A stretch of 64,000 bases of DNA from Flavobacterium anhuiense (GCF_004151235.1 NZ_JUIV01000021.1:21092-85091), one strand, 5' to 3'. Shown: positions 34,607 to 42,958, counted from the stretch's first letter. Program-made: numbers and translations. Notes: generated from the letters alone by a model not told the origin.

Positions 34607-35320
34607 ATGACAAAATTAAGTGTAAATATCAATAAAATAGCAACGCTTAGAAATGCTCGAGGCGGAAATGTTCCCGATTTATTAAAAGTAGCGACAGATA
34701 TTCAGCGTTTTGGAGGGCAGGGAATTACAATTCATCCTCGTCCAGACGAGCGTCATATTCGTTATCAGGATGCACGCGATTTAAAAGCTATTGTTACAAC
34801 AGAATATAATATTGAAGGAAATCCGCAGCATAATTTTATTGATTTGGTTTTAGAATGCAAACCAGATCAAGTGACATTGGTTCCAGATGCAATTGGCGCA
34901 ATAACTTCTTCTGCAGGTTGGGATACCATTAAAAATCAAGATTATTTAACTGAAGTTATTCAGGAATTTCAAAGAAACGGAATCAGAACTTCGATTTTTG
35001 TTGATCCGATTTTAGAAATGATTGAAGGTGCAAAGAAAACAGGAACAGATAGAATTGAATTGTATACAGAATCTTTTGCACATCAATATAGTTTAGGAAA
35101 CGAGAAAGGAATTGAACCGTACATTAAAGCGGCAGAATTGGCAAATGAATTGGGCTTAGGAATCAATGCTGGACACGATTTAAGTTTAGATAATATCAAG
35201 TTTTTCAAGCAAAATATTCCAGGATTATTGGAAGTTTCTATTGGACATGCCTTGATTTCGGAGGCACTTTATCTTGGCTTAGATAATACTGTAAATATGT
35301 ATCTGAATAAATTGAAATAA
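34607..35320 (+). CDS. pdxJ: Pyridoxine 5'-phosphate synthase
   Basis: TIM-barrel enzyme that condenses 1-deoxyxylulose 5-phosphate with aminoacetone 3-phosphate in vitamin B6 synthesis. I start at the ATG of MTKLSVNINKIATLRNARGG written here in its first 20 residues, giving 237 residues; an upstream start at 34568 adds 13 hydrophobic residues not seen in the family. Motifs: ITIHPRPDERHIR, VTLVPD, RIELYTESFA and GINAGHDL. Length is normal. It is followed by a hydrolase gene after 26 bp. Confidence 0.96.
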   Translation: MTKLSVNINKIATLRNARGGNVPDLLKVATDIQRFGGQGITIHPRPDERHIRYQDARDLKAIVTTEYNIEGNPQHNFIDLVLECKPDQVTLVPDAIGAITSSAGWDTIKNQDYLTEVIQEFQRNGIRTSIFVDPILEMIEGAKKTGTDRIELYTESFAHQYSLGNEKGIEPYIKAAELANELGLGINAGHDLSLDNIKFFKQNIPGLLEVSIGHALISEALYLGLDNTVNMYLNKLK

Positions 35321-35346
35321 TTCTTTAAAAGGAAAAAAATAAAAAT

Positions 35347-36111
35347 ATGCTTTATTCAAAAATAGAAGGCGAGGGCAAGCCATTTATCATAATGCACGGA
35401 TTTCTTGGAATGTCTGATAACTGGAAAACTCTTGCCGGACAATATGTAGAAGCCGGATTTCAAGTTCATATTTTAGATCTAAGAAACCACGGTCGCAGTT
35501 TTCATTCAGACGAATGGAGTTACGAGGCTATGGTTCAGGATGTTTATGAATACTGTCAGGCAAATAATCTAACGCGAATTGATATTCTAGGCCATTCAAT
35601 GGGAGGAAAAGTAGCAATGCTTTTTGCAACGACTCATCCTGAAATTGTAGACAAATTGATTGTGGCAGATATTGGTCCGAGATTCTACAAACAGCATCAC
35701 CAAGATATTTTGGCAGGATTAAATGCTGTTGATTTTTCGGTAAAACCAAGCCGAAATGATGTGGAGGCAATTTTATCACAATATGTAACAGATTTTGGAA
35801 CGCGCCAGTTTTTGCTAAAGAATTTATATTGGAAAGAACCTGGACAATTGGCTTTCCGATTTAATTTAGAGGCTTTCAATAATAATCTAGATGCGATTGG
35901 GAAACCTTTGGCAGATAATCTTGTTTTTAAAAATCCGACATTATTTATTAGAGGTGGGAGTTCAGGCTACATTCAAGATCAGGATATTGACGGAATTCGT
36001 CAGCATTTTCCAAATTTAAAGCTAGAGACTATTCCAAATGCAGGGCATTGGCTTCATGCTGAAAATCCGCAGATGTTTTTCGAATTGACCACTACGTTTT
36101 TAAAAGAGTAG
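35347..36111 (+). CDS. Alpha/beta hydrolase (YbfF-like)
   Basis: 254-residue cytoplasmic alpha/beta hydrolase. The oxyanion loop HGFLGMSDNW, nucleophile elbow GHSMGG (Ser84), acid region and the late GHWLHAENP His are all visible. The pattern LHGFLG, DLRNHGRS and ADIGP resembles the YbfF esterase group. The start is 26 bp after pdxJ, so the two may be co-transcribed. The natural ester substrate is unknown. Confidence 0.9.
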   Translation: MLYSKIEGEGKPFIIMHGFLGMSDNWKTLAGQYVEAGFQVHILDLRNHGRSFHSDEWSYEAMVQDVYEYCQANNLTRIDILGHSMGGKVAMLFATTHPEIVDKLIVADIGPRFYKQHHQDILAGLNAVDFSVKPSRNDVEAILSQYVTDFGTRQFLLKNLYWKEPGQLAFRFNLEAFNNNLDAIGKPLADNLVFKNPTLFIRGGSSGYIQDQDIDGIRQHFPNLKLETIPNAGHWLHAENPQMFFELTTTFLKE

Positions 36112-36164
36112 TCTTTTTTGATGAAATTTTATTACTTTTAAATAAATTTTAAACCTCAAGAACC

Positions 36165-36509
36165 ATGAAATTATTACTTAGACTCCTTGTTACTGCTGCT
36201 TTAGTTTTGTTGTTGTCTAATATTTTGACGGGAGTGCATGTGGCTAGTTTTGGTACAGCTCTAATTGTTGCGGTAGTTTTAGGATTGCTGAATGTTTTTA
36301 TAAAACCAATTTTAGTGATTTTGACTTTACCGGTTACTTTGGTCACATTAGGTTTGTTTTTACTGGTGATCAACGCGGTGATTATTTTGCTTTGCACTAA
36401 TATTGTAGGCGGTTTTGCGGTAAATTCATTTTGGACAGCACTAATATTCAGTATTATTTTGTCTATACTTCAATCTCTTACTTATAAAATACTGGGAGAC
36501 GACAAATAA
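36165..36509 (+). CDS. Phage-holin superfamily IV / YvlD-type membrane protein
   Basis: 114 residues, four hydrophobic segments that occupy nearly the whole chain (about 4-22, 27-46, 52-75, 85-106). NIL-GVHVASFGTALIVAVVLG and FIKPILVILTLPVTLVTLG (written separately) are typical of the 4-TMS holin-like family found in many chromosomes. Despite the name, such proteins are usually not prophage genes, and no phage genes are near. Function is unknown. Confidence 0.88.
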   Translation: MKLLLRLLVTAALVLLLSNILTGVHVASFGTALIVAVVLGLLNVFIKPILVILTLPVTLVTLGLFLLVINAVIILLCTNIVGGFAVNSFWTALIFSIILSILQSLTYKILGDDK

Positions 36510-36559
36510 AAAACAAATCGGGCAGATTAAAACTGCTTCAAATACAATAGATTAAAAAC

Positions 36560-36590
36560 TTGGTTGGGTTGCAAAAATTTTATAATTTTG
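36560..36590 (+). promoter_or_regulatory. Likely tig promoter inside an inverted repeat
   Basis: TTG (36560-36562), 20-nt spacer, TAATTTTG (36583-36590) fits the Bacteroidota promoter pattern. The -7 element is in the right arm of TTGGGTTGCAAAAATT / AATTTTGCAACCCAA (36564-36598), an almost perfect inverted repeat with a 4-nt centre. It lies 34 bp before the tig ATG. Confidence 0.5.
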
Positions 36591-36624
36591 CAACCCAATT
36601 TTATTACGTAAATTAAAGAAGAAG

Positions 36625-37947
36625 ATGGATATTAAAAGAGTAGCAATAGACGCTGTAAACGAGACGATTGTTATGAACGTTGTTCATATGGATTATAAAG
36701 GTCAAGTAGCAAAAAGAATCAACGAAAAAATGCCTTTAGCGCAAGTAAAAGGATTCAGAAAAGGACAAGTTCCTAAAGATCTTGTTGAAAAACAATACGG
36801 AAAAGCTATTAAGCAAGAAGAGATCAAAAAAGTAGTTGATTTGGCTTTAGAGCGTTATATTCAATCTGAAAGATTAAATCTTTTAGGAACTCCGCTTCCA
36901 AAAGTAAACGAAGATTTTAACTGGGATGCAGAAGAATTAACTTTCGAGTACGAAATTGGTTTAGTGCCAAACTTCGAAATTGATCTTGAAGCTAAAAATA
37001 ATATCGTAAAATACGTTGTTACTGCTGACGATAAATTAATCGACGGACAAGTGGAACGTATCCAAAAACAATTTGGAAAAGCAGTTCCACAAGAAGTATC
37101 TGATGCAAAATCTGACTTAACTGGAACTTTCGCAAGCGAAGCAAACGGAATCAATAATACTACTACAATTTCTGTTGATACATTCAGCAAAAAAGCTCAA
37201 AAACAATTCATAGGTAAAAAAGTTGGAGATGTTGTTACAGTAAGCACAAAAGGTTTATTTGATGACGATCACCAATTAATGGATTACTTAAAAGTAGGTC
37301 ACGAAGGTGTTCACGGTTTAGATGTTGAAGTAAACTTCACAATCGAAGCAATCAATGGTTCTGAGCCAGCTGAATTAAACCAAGAATTATTCGATAAACT
37401 TTTTGGAGAAGGAAAAGTAGCTTCTTTAGAAGATTTGAAAGCTAAAATTAAAGAAGATGCTGAAGCACAATTCGCACAGCAAGCAGAACAAAAATTATTA
37501 TTAGATGTTCAGGATTTCTTAATCGAAAATACAAAATTCGATTTACCAGCTGAATTCTTGAAAAAATGGTTGCAAACTGTTGGAGAGAAGAAATTAACTC
37601 CAGAAGAAGCTGAAGTAGAATACGCAAGATCTGAAAAAGGTTTACGTTTCCAATTAATTGAAGGAAAAGCATTAGCTCAAAGCAATATCCAAATTACATT
37701 TGAAGATTTGAAAGAGTTTACATCAAACGCAATCAGACAGCAGATGGCTCAATTTGGTCAAACAAACCCAACTGACGAAGAAGTTCAAGGAATCGTGGCT
37801 AGAGTTTTATCTAACCAAGACGAAGTGAAAAGACTTTCTGAGCAAGTTGTAGCATCTAAAATGTTAGATATTTTCAAAGAAAAAGCTAACCCAACTACTA
37901 AAGAGGTTACTTACGAAGAATTTATCGCGGCTTCTTACGGAGAATAA
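36625..37947 (+). CDS. tig: Trigger factor (ribosome-associated chaperone)
   Basis: 440 residues. The ribosome-binding N domain has the signature VKGFRKGQVPKDLVEKQYG (about residues 43-61). The middle FKBP-like part (about 155-245) and the helical C-terminal chaperone domain follow. It holds nascent chains at the exit tunnel. It is followed by its own terminator, then clpP and clpX, the classic tig-clpP-clpX order. The middle domain is divergent compared with E. coli, so isomerase activity is uncertain. Confidence 0.95.
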   Translation: MDIKRVAIDAVNETIVMNVVHMDYKGQVAKRINEKMPLAQVKGFRKGQVPKDLVEKQYGKAIKQEEIKKVVDLALERYIQSERLNLLGTPLPKVNEDFNWDAEELTFEYEIGLVPNFEIDLEAKNNIVKYVVTADDKLIDGQVERIQKQFGKAVPQEVSDAKSDLTGTFASEANGINNTTTISVDTFSKKAQKQFIGKKVGDVVTVSTKGLFDDDHQLMDYLKVGHEGVHGLDVEVNFTIEAINGSEPAELNQELFDKLFGEGKVASLEDLKAKIKEDAEAQFAQQAEQKLLLDVQDFLIENTKFDLPAEFLKKWLQTVGEKKLTPEEAEVEYARSEKGLRFQLIEGKALAQSNIQITFEDLKEFTSNAIRQQMAQFGQTNPTDEEVQGIVARVLSNQDEVKRLSEQVVASKMLDIFKEKANPTTKEVTYEEFIAASYGE

Positions 37948-37949
37948 AT

Positions 37950-37991
37950 CTAAGTCTGAAAGTCAAAAGTTTTAAAGTCGAAAGTTAAGAA
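37950..37991. repeat. AAAGTC short-word repeat after tig
   Basis: Words of 7-8 bp repeat: AAGTCTG, AAAGTCA, AAAGTTTT, AAAGTCG, AAAGTTA. It directly follows the tig stop. It has the same style as the CTTAG octamer arrays but a different word. It opens the 331-bp tig-clpP gap, which otherwise holds a terminator, one octamer array and no gene that I can see. Confidence 0.55.
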
Positions 37992-38052
37992 GTATACTTT
38001 TTAAAAATTAAGATTTTATTACAGAAACTGAAAGATAAAAATAATTATATTT

Positions 38053-38094
38053 GAACGTCAATGGAATTTTTATTCTGTTGACGTTCTTTTTTTG
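38053..38094 (+). terminator. Rho-independent terminator of tig
   Basis: GAACGTCAA and TTGACGTTC form the stem (with inner GGAA/TTC pairing), followed by seven T. It lies about 105 bp after the tig stop. Confidence 0.85.
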
Positions 38095-38119
38095 TTTCAG
38101 ATTTCAAGTTGGTAAATGT

Positions 38120-38173
38120 TCCTTAGTAAAAAAAAACTTTAGAACCTTAGCACCTTAGAATCTTAGCATCTTT
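38120..38173. repeat. Octamer array CTTAGMAY between tig and clpP
   Basis: Reads CTTTAGAAC, CTTAGCAC, CTTAGAAT, CTTAGCAT, CTTT in direct succession, an 8-bp period with variation confined to the last letters of each unit. Not part of any gene seen. Confidence 0.7.
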
Positions 38174-38278
38174 AAAAAGAAGACAAATTGGCATCTCTTA
38201 TAAAAAGGTATGAACTTTGTTTAATTCGTTTTAGTCATTTTCTGACTTTAGATTTTCAAAACTTTATAAACTAAAAAT

Positions 38279-38953
38279 ATGAACTACGGTAAAGAATTCA
38301 AAAAATTTGCTACAAAGCACCAAGGAGTAAACGCAATGTATTACGATAAAATCGTAGCTGCAATGACACCAACAAACATGACTCCATATATTATCGAAGA
38401 GCGTCAGTTGAATATTTCTCAATTAGATGTGTTCTCAAGATTAATGATGGATAGAATTATCTTTTTAGGAACAGGTATCGACGATCAAATCGCTAATATC
38501 GTTCAGGCTCAGTTGCTATTTTTAGAAAGCGCTGATGCTTCAAAAGATATTCAAATTTACTTAAACTCTCCAGGAGGAAGTGTTTATGCAGGTTTAGGAA
38601 TTTACGATACTATGCAATACATCAAGCCTGATGTAGCGACAATCTGTACGGGAATGGCAGCTTCTATGGGAGCGGTATTATTATGTGCAGGAGCAGCAGG
38701 AAAACGTTCTGCGTTACCTCACTCAAGAGTAATGATTCACCAGCCATCTGGAGGAGCACAAGGAGTTGCAACAGATATGGAAATCAACTTACGTGAGATG
38801 CTGAAATTAAAAGACGAATTATACAACATTATTTCGCACCATTCAGGACAAACTTTTGACAAAGTGCACAAAGACAGTGAGCGTGATTACTGGATGAAAG
38901 CAGATGAAGCAAAAGAGTACGGAATGATTGACGAAGTATTAAGAAGAGGATAA
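38279..38953 (+). CDS. clpP: ATP-dependent Clp protease proteolytic subunit
   Basis: 224-residue serine protease subunit forming the double heptamer with ClpX. Catalytic Ser is in CTGMAASMGAVLLCAG and His in HSRVMIHQPSGG; both motifs are intact, as is YLNSPGGSVYAG. The N terminus is about 20 residues longer than the E. coli mature protein, consistent with a propeptide or extension. It is followed by clpX after a repeat-filled 197-bp gap. Confidence 0.97.
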   Translation: MNYGKEFKKFATKHQGVNAMYYDKIVAAMTPTNMTPYIIEERQLNISQLDVFSRLMMDRIIFLGTGIDDQIANIVQAQLLFLESADASKDIQIYLNSPGGSVYAGLGIYDTMQYIKPDVATICTGMAASMGAVLLCAGAAGKRSALPHSRVMIHQPSGGAQGVATDMEINLREMLKLKDELYNIISHHSGQTFDKVHKDSERDYWMKADEAKEYGMIDEVLRRG

Positions 38954-38960
38954 TTTTTTG

Positions 38961-39000
38961 TAAGGTTCAAAGTTGCAAAGGAACTAAGGTTCAAAGATTA
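38961..39000. repeat. Octamer array (inverse orientation) after clpP
   Basis: On the minus strand it reads CTTTGAAC, CTTAGTTC, CTTTGCAA, CTTTGAAC, CTTAC, an 8-bp period. Immediately downstream is the 14-bp perfect palindrome CCGATAGCTATCGG (39008-39021). Confidence 0.65.
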
Positions 39001-39060
39001 ACTTGTTCCGATAGCTATCGGGATGAAGCAAAATTAAACTTGAAACAAAAAAATAAATAT

Positions 39061-39143
39061 TAAGCTGCAAAGAATTAAGTTTTTAAGTTTTAATTAAATC
39101 AAAAAGCTTAGAAACTTAGTATCTTTGCAGCTTAGTAACTTAA
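39061..39143. repeat. Facing octamer arrays forming a long inverted repeat before clpX
   Basis: The left arm begins TAAGCTGCAAAG (39061-39072) and the right arm ends CTTTGCAGCTTA (39123-39134), perfectly complementary; the arms continue to match imperfectly for about 32 bp. The right arm is the octamer array CTTAGAAA, CTTAGTAT, CTTTGCAG, CTTAGTAA. It contains TATCTTTG (39120-39127), which fits the -7 element and lies 24 bp before the clpX ATG. Confidence 0.7.
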
Positions 39144-39150
39144 ATAAAGA

Positions 39151-40383
39151 ATGGCAAAAGTAGTATTAGAATGTTCGTTTTGTGGAAGAAAAAAGCCAGA
39201 AACTAATTTATTAATTGCCGGGATTAATGCACATATCTGTGATAAGTGTATTGAGCAAGCGCACGGAATCGTATTAGAAGAGTTAAAATCCAGCGGAAAT
39301 GCTAAACTGGTTGGGGACTTAATTTTAAAGAAACCAAAAGAAATCAGAGCTTTCTTGGATCAATATGTTATTGGACAAGATCAGACTAAAAAAGTAATGT
39401 CGGTTGCGGTTTACAATCACTACAAACGTTTAATGCAACAGCAATTGGACGATGAAGTTGAGATTGAAAAAAGCAACATCATTATGGTTGGCCAGACAGG
39501 AACAGGAAAAACATTAGTGGCAAAAACTATTGCTAAAATGTTAGACGTTCCTTTGGCTATTGTTGATGCGACAGTATTGACAGAAGCTGGTTATGTTGGA
39601 GAAGACGTTGAAAGTATTTTGACTCGTTTGCTTCAAGCGGCAGATTACGACGTAGCGAAAGCAGAAAGAGGAATCGTATTTATTGACGAAATTGATAAAA
39701 TCGCTCGTAAAAGTGATAATCCATCTATAACTCGTGACGTTTCTGGAGAAGGTGTTCAACAGGCATTATTGAAGTTATTGGAAGGAACAGTCGTAAACGT
39801 ACCGCCAAAAGGAGGACGTAAACACCCAGACCAGAAATTTGTTGAGGTGAATACTCAAAATATCTTATTTATTGCTGGTGGAGCTTTTGATGGTGTAGAG
39901 CGTATTATTTCAAAACGTTTAAACCGTCAGGCAGTTGGTTACTCAACTTCTAAAAACACTGACAATATTGATAAAGATAATCTGTTGCAATACATCATTC
40001 CAAAAGATATTAAAGACTTTGGTTTGATTCCTGAGATTATTGGACGTTTGCCAGTTTTAACGCACATGGATCCTTTGGATAAAGCAACGCTTCGTGCGAT
40101 TTTAACACAACCTAAAAATGCATTGATCAAACAATATCAGAAATTATTCTTAATGGATGATGTTGAATTTACGATTACAGACGAGGCTTTAGATTTTATT
40201 GTAGATAAAGCTTTAGAGTATAAACTAGGAGCTCGTGGATTGCGTTCATTATGTGAAGCTATCTTGACAGATGCCATGTACGAACTGCCAACATCAGATG
40301 ATATAAGTTTAACAATCGACAAAGAATATGCAGAACATACGCTAAGCAAAAACTTATTGAAGCGTATGGAAATTGCTTCTTAA
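39151..40383 (+). CDS. clpX: ATP-dependent Clp protease ATP-binding subunit ClpX
   Basis: 410-residue AAA+ unfoldase. The N-terminal zinc finger has Cys8, Cys11, Cys30 and Cys33. Walker A GQTGTGKT, pore loop GYVGED, Walker B IVFIDEIDKIA, RKH loop GGRKHPDQ and sensor-2 GARGLRS are all present, so it should be active with ClpP. A terminator follows 35 bp after the stop, shared with the facing GlxA-type gene. Confidence 0.98.
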   Translation: MAKVVLECSFCGRKKPETNLLIAGINAHICDKCIEQAHGIVLEELKSSGNAKLVGDLILKKPKEIRAFLDQYVIGQDQTKKVMSVAVYNHYKRLMQQQLDDEVEIEKSNIIMVGQTGTGKTLVAKTIAKMLDVPLAIVDATVLTEAGYVGEDVESILTRLLQAADYDVAKAERGIVFIDEIDKIARKSDNPSITRDVSGEGVQQALLKLLEGTVVNVPPKGGRKHPDQKFVEVNTQNILFIAGGAFDGVERIISKRLNRQAVGYSTSKNTDNIDKDNLLQYIIPKDIKDFGLIPEIIGRLPVLTHMDPLDKATLRAILTQPKNALIKQYQKLFLMDDVEFTITDEALDFIVDKALEYKLGARGLRSLCEAILTDAMYELPTSDDISLTIDKEYAEHTLSKNLLKRMEIAS

Positions 40384-40417
40384 AGTAAAAAATAACTTTG
40401 ACAAAGTTCAATTATAG

Positions 40418-40449
40418 AACCTGCTCATTTATTTGAGCAGGTTTTTTTA
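40418..40449 (+). terminator. Rho-independent terminator of clpX
   Basis: Stem ACCTGCTCA / TGAGCAGGT with a 6-nt loop and seven T. The complement has a weaker T tract, so it may also stop the facing minus-strand gene, which ends at 40450. Confidence 0.88.
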
Positions 40450-41415
40450 TTATTGCACTCTAAATTTTTCGCGATATTCAATAGGTTTCATGCCGACCAT
40501 TTTATAAAACACTTTTCTAAAAGCTTTTGGATCGTTATAACCTGTTTTTTCAATAATCTCAGAGATTGAAAGTTGGGTTTGTTCTAAATATTTCTTCGAA
40601 CTTTCGACTCTAATATTCTGTAAATATTCAATTGGCGGAATTCCTGTCACTTGTTTGAAACGGCGTGTCATGTTTCGAGCACTTGTCGGAATATCTTTTG
40701 TGATTTCTTCCAGTTTTTCGATGGAATGGTACTGACTTTCAATTTTTTGCTGTAGCATAGCTACTAAAGAATCATTATGTAAATGATTGGGTCTAAAAGT
40801 ACTGAAATAACTTTGTTTGTATCGGTTCAAATCGATAGAGAATATTTTGGCGATTTTAACCGCCATTTCGTTTCCGCAGAACTTCTGAACCAAAAGAATC
40901 AGCAAGTGAAAAGTTGAAGTTGATCCTCCGCTGGTGTATAAACTTCCGTCTGCAGTTAGCGTTTCTTCAGGTTTTAGTTTTACCATCGGAAAAGCTTTTG
41001 TAAAAGCACTGCAGGCATCAACATGTGTGGTGGCTAATTTTTCATTTAACAAACCAGAAGCAGCAAACAAAAAAGCTCCAGTACAAAAACTCGCTAATTC
41101 AGCTCCTGCCTGGTGCTGTTTTTGCAGCCACGGAATAAAACTTTTATTCTTTTTAATCATTTCGCTCATATTATCTGTCGTAAAAGCGGGAATTAAAATT
41201 AAGTCTAGAATACTATCCGAAGTTTCAATGGCATTGCTTTTATATCCAAATACATTTCCTTGATCGGACTGCTCTTGAGATTGAAAAATCATAATTTCGA
41301 ATGGTTTCTCATCTCCAGACGTAAGTTTATTTGTGGTTTCGAATACTTCTAATATTGCAGCAATGCTCAGTAATTTATAGTCGTGAGGTACGATTAATCC
41401 TAGTTTCTTGCTCAT
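40450..41415 (-). CDS. GlxA-type AraC family regulator with DJ-1/PfpI domain
   Basis: 321 residues. The N-terminal DJ-1/PfpI-like domain (about 1-180) opens KLGLIVPHDYKLLSIAAILEVF in two motifs (LGLIVPHDYK, AAILEVFE) and has the nucleophile-elbow-like SFCTGAFLFAASGLL. The C-terminal AraC helix-turn-helix pair (about 215-315) has ARNMTRRFKQVTGIPP and SEIIEKTGYNDPKAFRKVF. It should be a transcription factor whose sensor half resembles an amidase fold. It diverges from the VOC/SRPBCC cluster, which it may control; that is inference from position. Confidence 0.93.
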   Translation of the reverse strand: MSKKLGLIVPHDYKLLSIAAILEVFETTNKLTSGDEKPFEIMIFQSQEQSDQGNVFGYKSNAIETSDSILDLILIPAFTTDNMSEMIKKNKSFIPWLQKQHQAGAELASFCTGAFLFAASGLLNEKLATTHVDACSAFTKAFPMVKLKPEETLTADGSLYTSGGSTSTFHLLILLVQKFCGNEMAVKIAKIFSIDLNRYKQSYFSTFRPNHLHNDSLVAMLQQKIESQYHSIEKLEEITKDIPTSARNMTRRFKQVTGIPPIEYLQNIRVESSKKYLEQTQLSISEIIEKTGYNDPKAFRKVFYKMVGMKPIEYREKFRVQ

Positions 41416-41555
41416 GATTTTTGGCCTTTTGAAATTTCAGTATCTTACAAAAATAAGCAAATTGTCTCAAATGCCCCTAAAAATGACTTTTATTGGCATT
41501 TTTAAGTAATCTTAAAAAATTAAATTTGTTTTAATTAATTCGTAATTTTATAAAG

Positions 41556-41966
41556 ATGAAAACAAAAATCTTCTTAAATCTTGCTGTAAAAGATTTAAAT
41601 CGCGCAATATCTTTTTTTAACGAACTCGGCTTTCCAACTAATCCGAAATTTACTAATGACAAAGGAGCTTGTATCGTTATAAGCGAAAGCATCTTTGTGA
41701 TGCTTTTGGTAAAAGAGTTTTATCAAACATTTACAAAGAAGCAAATTTGTGATTCTACAACAACCAGCGAAGCGCTCATGGCACTTTCTGTAGAAACTCG
41801 AGAACAGGTAGATGAAATGATTGAGAAGGCAGTTAAGGCTGGAGGAACAGATTACCAGCAATCTCAAGATTATGGCTGGATGTATCAAAGAACTTTTCTA
41901 GATGTAGACGGACATCATTGGGAAGTTTTCTTTATGGATGAAAGTCAGATTCCAGAAAACATGTAA
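41556..41966 (+). CDS. VOC family protein (glyoxalase/bleomycin-resistance type), first
   Basis: 136 residues, one VOC beta-alpha-beta-beta-beta fold pair: KIFLNLAVKDLNRAISFF at the start and the C-terminal DVDGHHWEVFFMD. It is a clear paralog of the gene at 42547 (same length, same endings), which may mark a local duplication. Metal-binding and substrate are unknown. It is first in a series alternating with SRPBCC genes and divergent from a GlxA-type regulator. Confidence 0.88.
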   Translation: MKTKIFLNLAVKDLNRAISFFNELGFPTNPKFTNDKGACIVISESIFVMLLVKEFYQTFTKKQICDSTTTSEALMALSVETREQVDEMIEKAVKAGGTDYQQSQDYGWMYQRTFLDVDGHHWEVFFMDESQIPENM

Positions 41967-42017
41967 TTAAGTAAGAACAAAATCAAACGGAAAATAAATT
42001 ATTAAAAAACTTAAAAA

Positions 42018-42422
42018 ATGATCACAATTAAAAAGACCGTTAATGCATCTCTTGACAAAGTTTGGAATTTTTGGAACACTCCAGAACATATTACAAAATG
42101 GAGCTTTGCTTCTCCTGATTGGCACACGCCTTATGCAGAAGCCGATGTGAGAGAAGGAGGAAGATTCAAATCGACTATGGCTGCAAAAGACGGAAGTATG
42201 AGTTTTGACTTTGAAGGCGAATTTACTTTAGTAAAACCAAACCAAGCGCTTTCGTATGTTATGGGAGACGGAAGAAAGGTTGAAATTACTTTTACAGAAA
42301 CAGCAGAAGGTGTTGAAATAATTGAAAGTTTTGATCCAGAAACACAAAATCCAGAAGAGATGCAGCGCGCTGGTTGGCAGGCAATTTTGGATAATTTTAA
42401 AAGTTACATTGAAGCAAATTAG
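42018..42422 (+). CDS. SRPBCC (AHSA1-like) family protein, first
   Basis: 134 residues of START/AHSA1 fold: opening ITIKKTVNASLDKVWNFW, the loop WSFASPDWHTPYAE, and the ending AGWQAILDNFKSYIEAN, typical of the Aha1-C/SRPBCC group. These proteins have a hydrophobic pocket; the ligand is unknown. It starts 51 bp after the first VOC gene and is followed by a short octamer-type repeat. Confidence 0.9.
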   Translation: MITIKKTVNASLDKVWNFWNTPEHITKWSFASPDWHTPYAEADVREGGRFKSTMAAKDGSMSFDFEGEFTLVKPNQALSYVMGDGRKVEITFTETAEGVEIIESFDPETQNPEEMQRAGWQAILDNFKSYIEAN

Positions 42423-42428
42423 TTTTTA

Positions 42429-42465
42429 GACTCTAAAGTCTCAAAGTGACAAAGGTTCAAAGATT
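42429..42465. repeat. Octamer array (CTTTGNAN type) within the VOC cluster
   Basis: On the minus strand: CTTTGAAC, CTTTGTCA, CTTTGAGA, CTTTAGAG. Again an 8-bp period. It lies 7 bp after the first SRPBCC stop. Confidence 0.6.
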
Positions 42466-42546
42466 ACAAACTTAAATTAGCTTGCATTACTTATATGGTT
42501 TTAAAAAAGAAGAAATAAATATCTAACCCAACAAAAAAAACAAAAA

Positions 42547-42957
42547 ATGACAAAACAAATATGGTTGAATCTTCCTGTAAAGGATGTGGCAAAAGCGAAA
42601 GACTTTTTCTGGAAAATTGGTTTTTCGTTTAATGAACAGCATGATACGCCAAGTTCGACGTGCATGGTTGTAGGTGAAGGACATTTTGTGATAATGCTTT
42701 TTGAAGAAATGCTTTTTTCAAGTTTTTCCAAGAACAACATTACCGATACGAATTCAAGTTCGGAAGTCTTGATTTCAATCGACGCAGAAAGCAGGGAAGA
42801 AGTTGATGAATTAGCTGAAAAAGTCAAAGAAGCTGGCGGAACCATTTTTGCTCCTCCTGCAGAAAACCAAGGTTGGATGTATGGCTGTGGTTTTGCCGAT
42901 TTGGATGGTCATCGTTGGAATATTCTATTTATGGATTTTAGTAAATTACCAGGTTAA
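42547..42957 (+). CDS. VOC family protein, second
   Basis: 136 residues, paralogous to the gene at 41556: matching start QIWLNLPVKDVAKAKDFF, the ESREEVDELAEKVKEAGGT segment, and the end FADLDGHRWNILFMD. One VOC domain. The next SRPBCC gene begins 1 bp after its stop, so they are translationally linked, repeating the VOC-SRPBCC order seen just upstream. The substrate is not known. Confidence 0.88.
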   Translation: MTKQIWLNLPVKDVAKAKDFFWKIGFSFNEQHDTPSSTCMVVGEGHFVIMLFEEMLFSSFSKNNITDTNSSSEVLISIDAESREEVDELAEKVKEAGGTIFAPPAENQGWMYGCGFADLDGHRWNILFMDFSKLPG

Positions 42958-42958
42958 G

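Noticed and set aside
36165..36509. A phage holin gene as a sign of a prophage
   Set aside because: The family name is historical; no other phage gene, integrase or att-like site is nearby, and neighbours are core genes.
37956..38278. A possible CRISPR-like array in the tig-clpP gap
   Set aside because: The repeats are 7-8 bp and contiguous, with no longer repeat-spacer pattern and no cas genes nearby.
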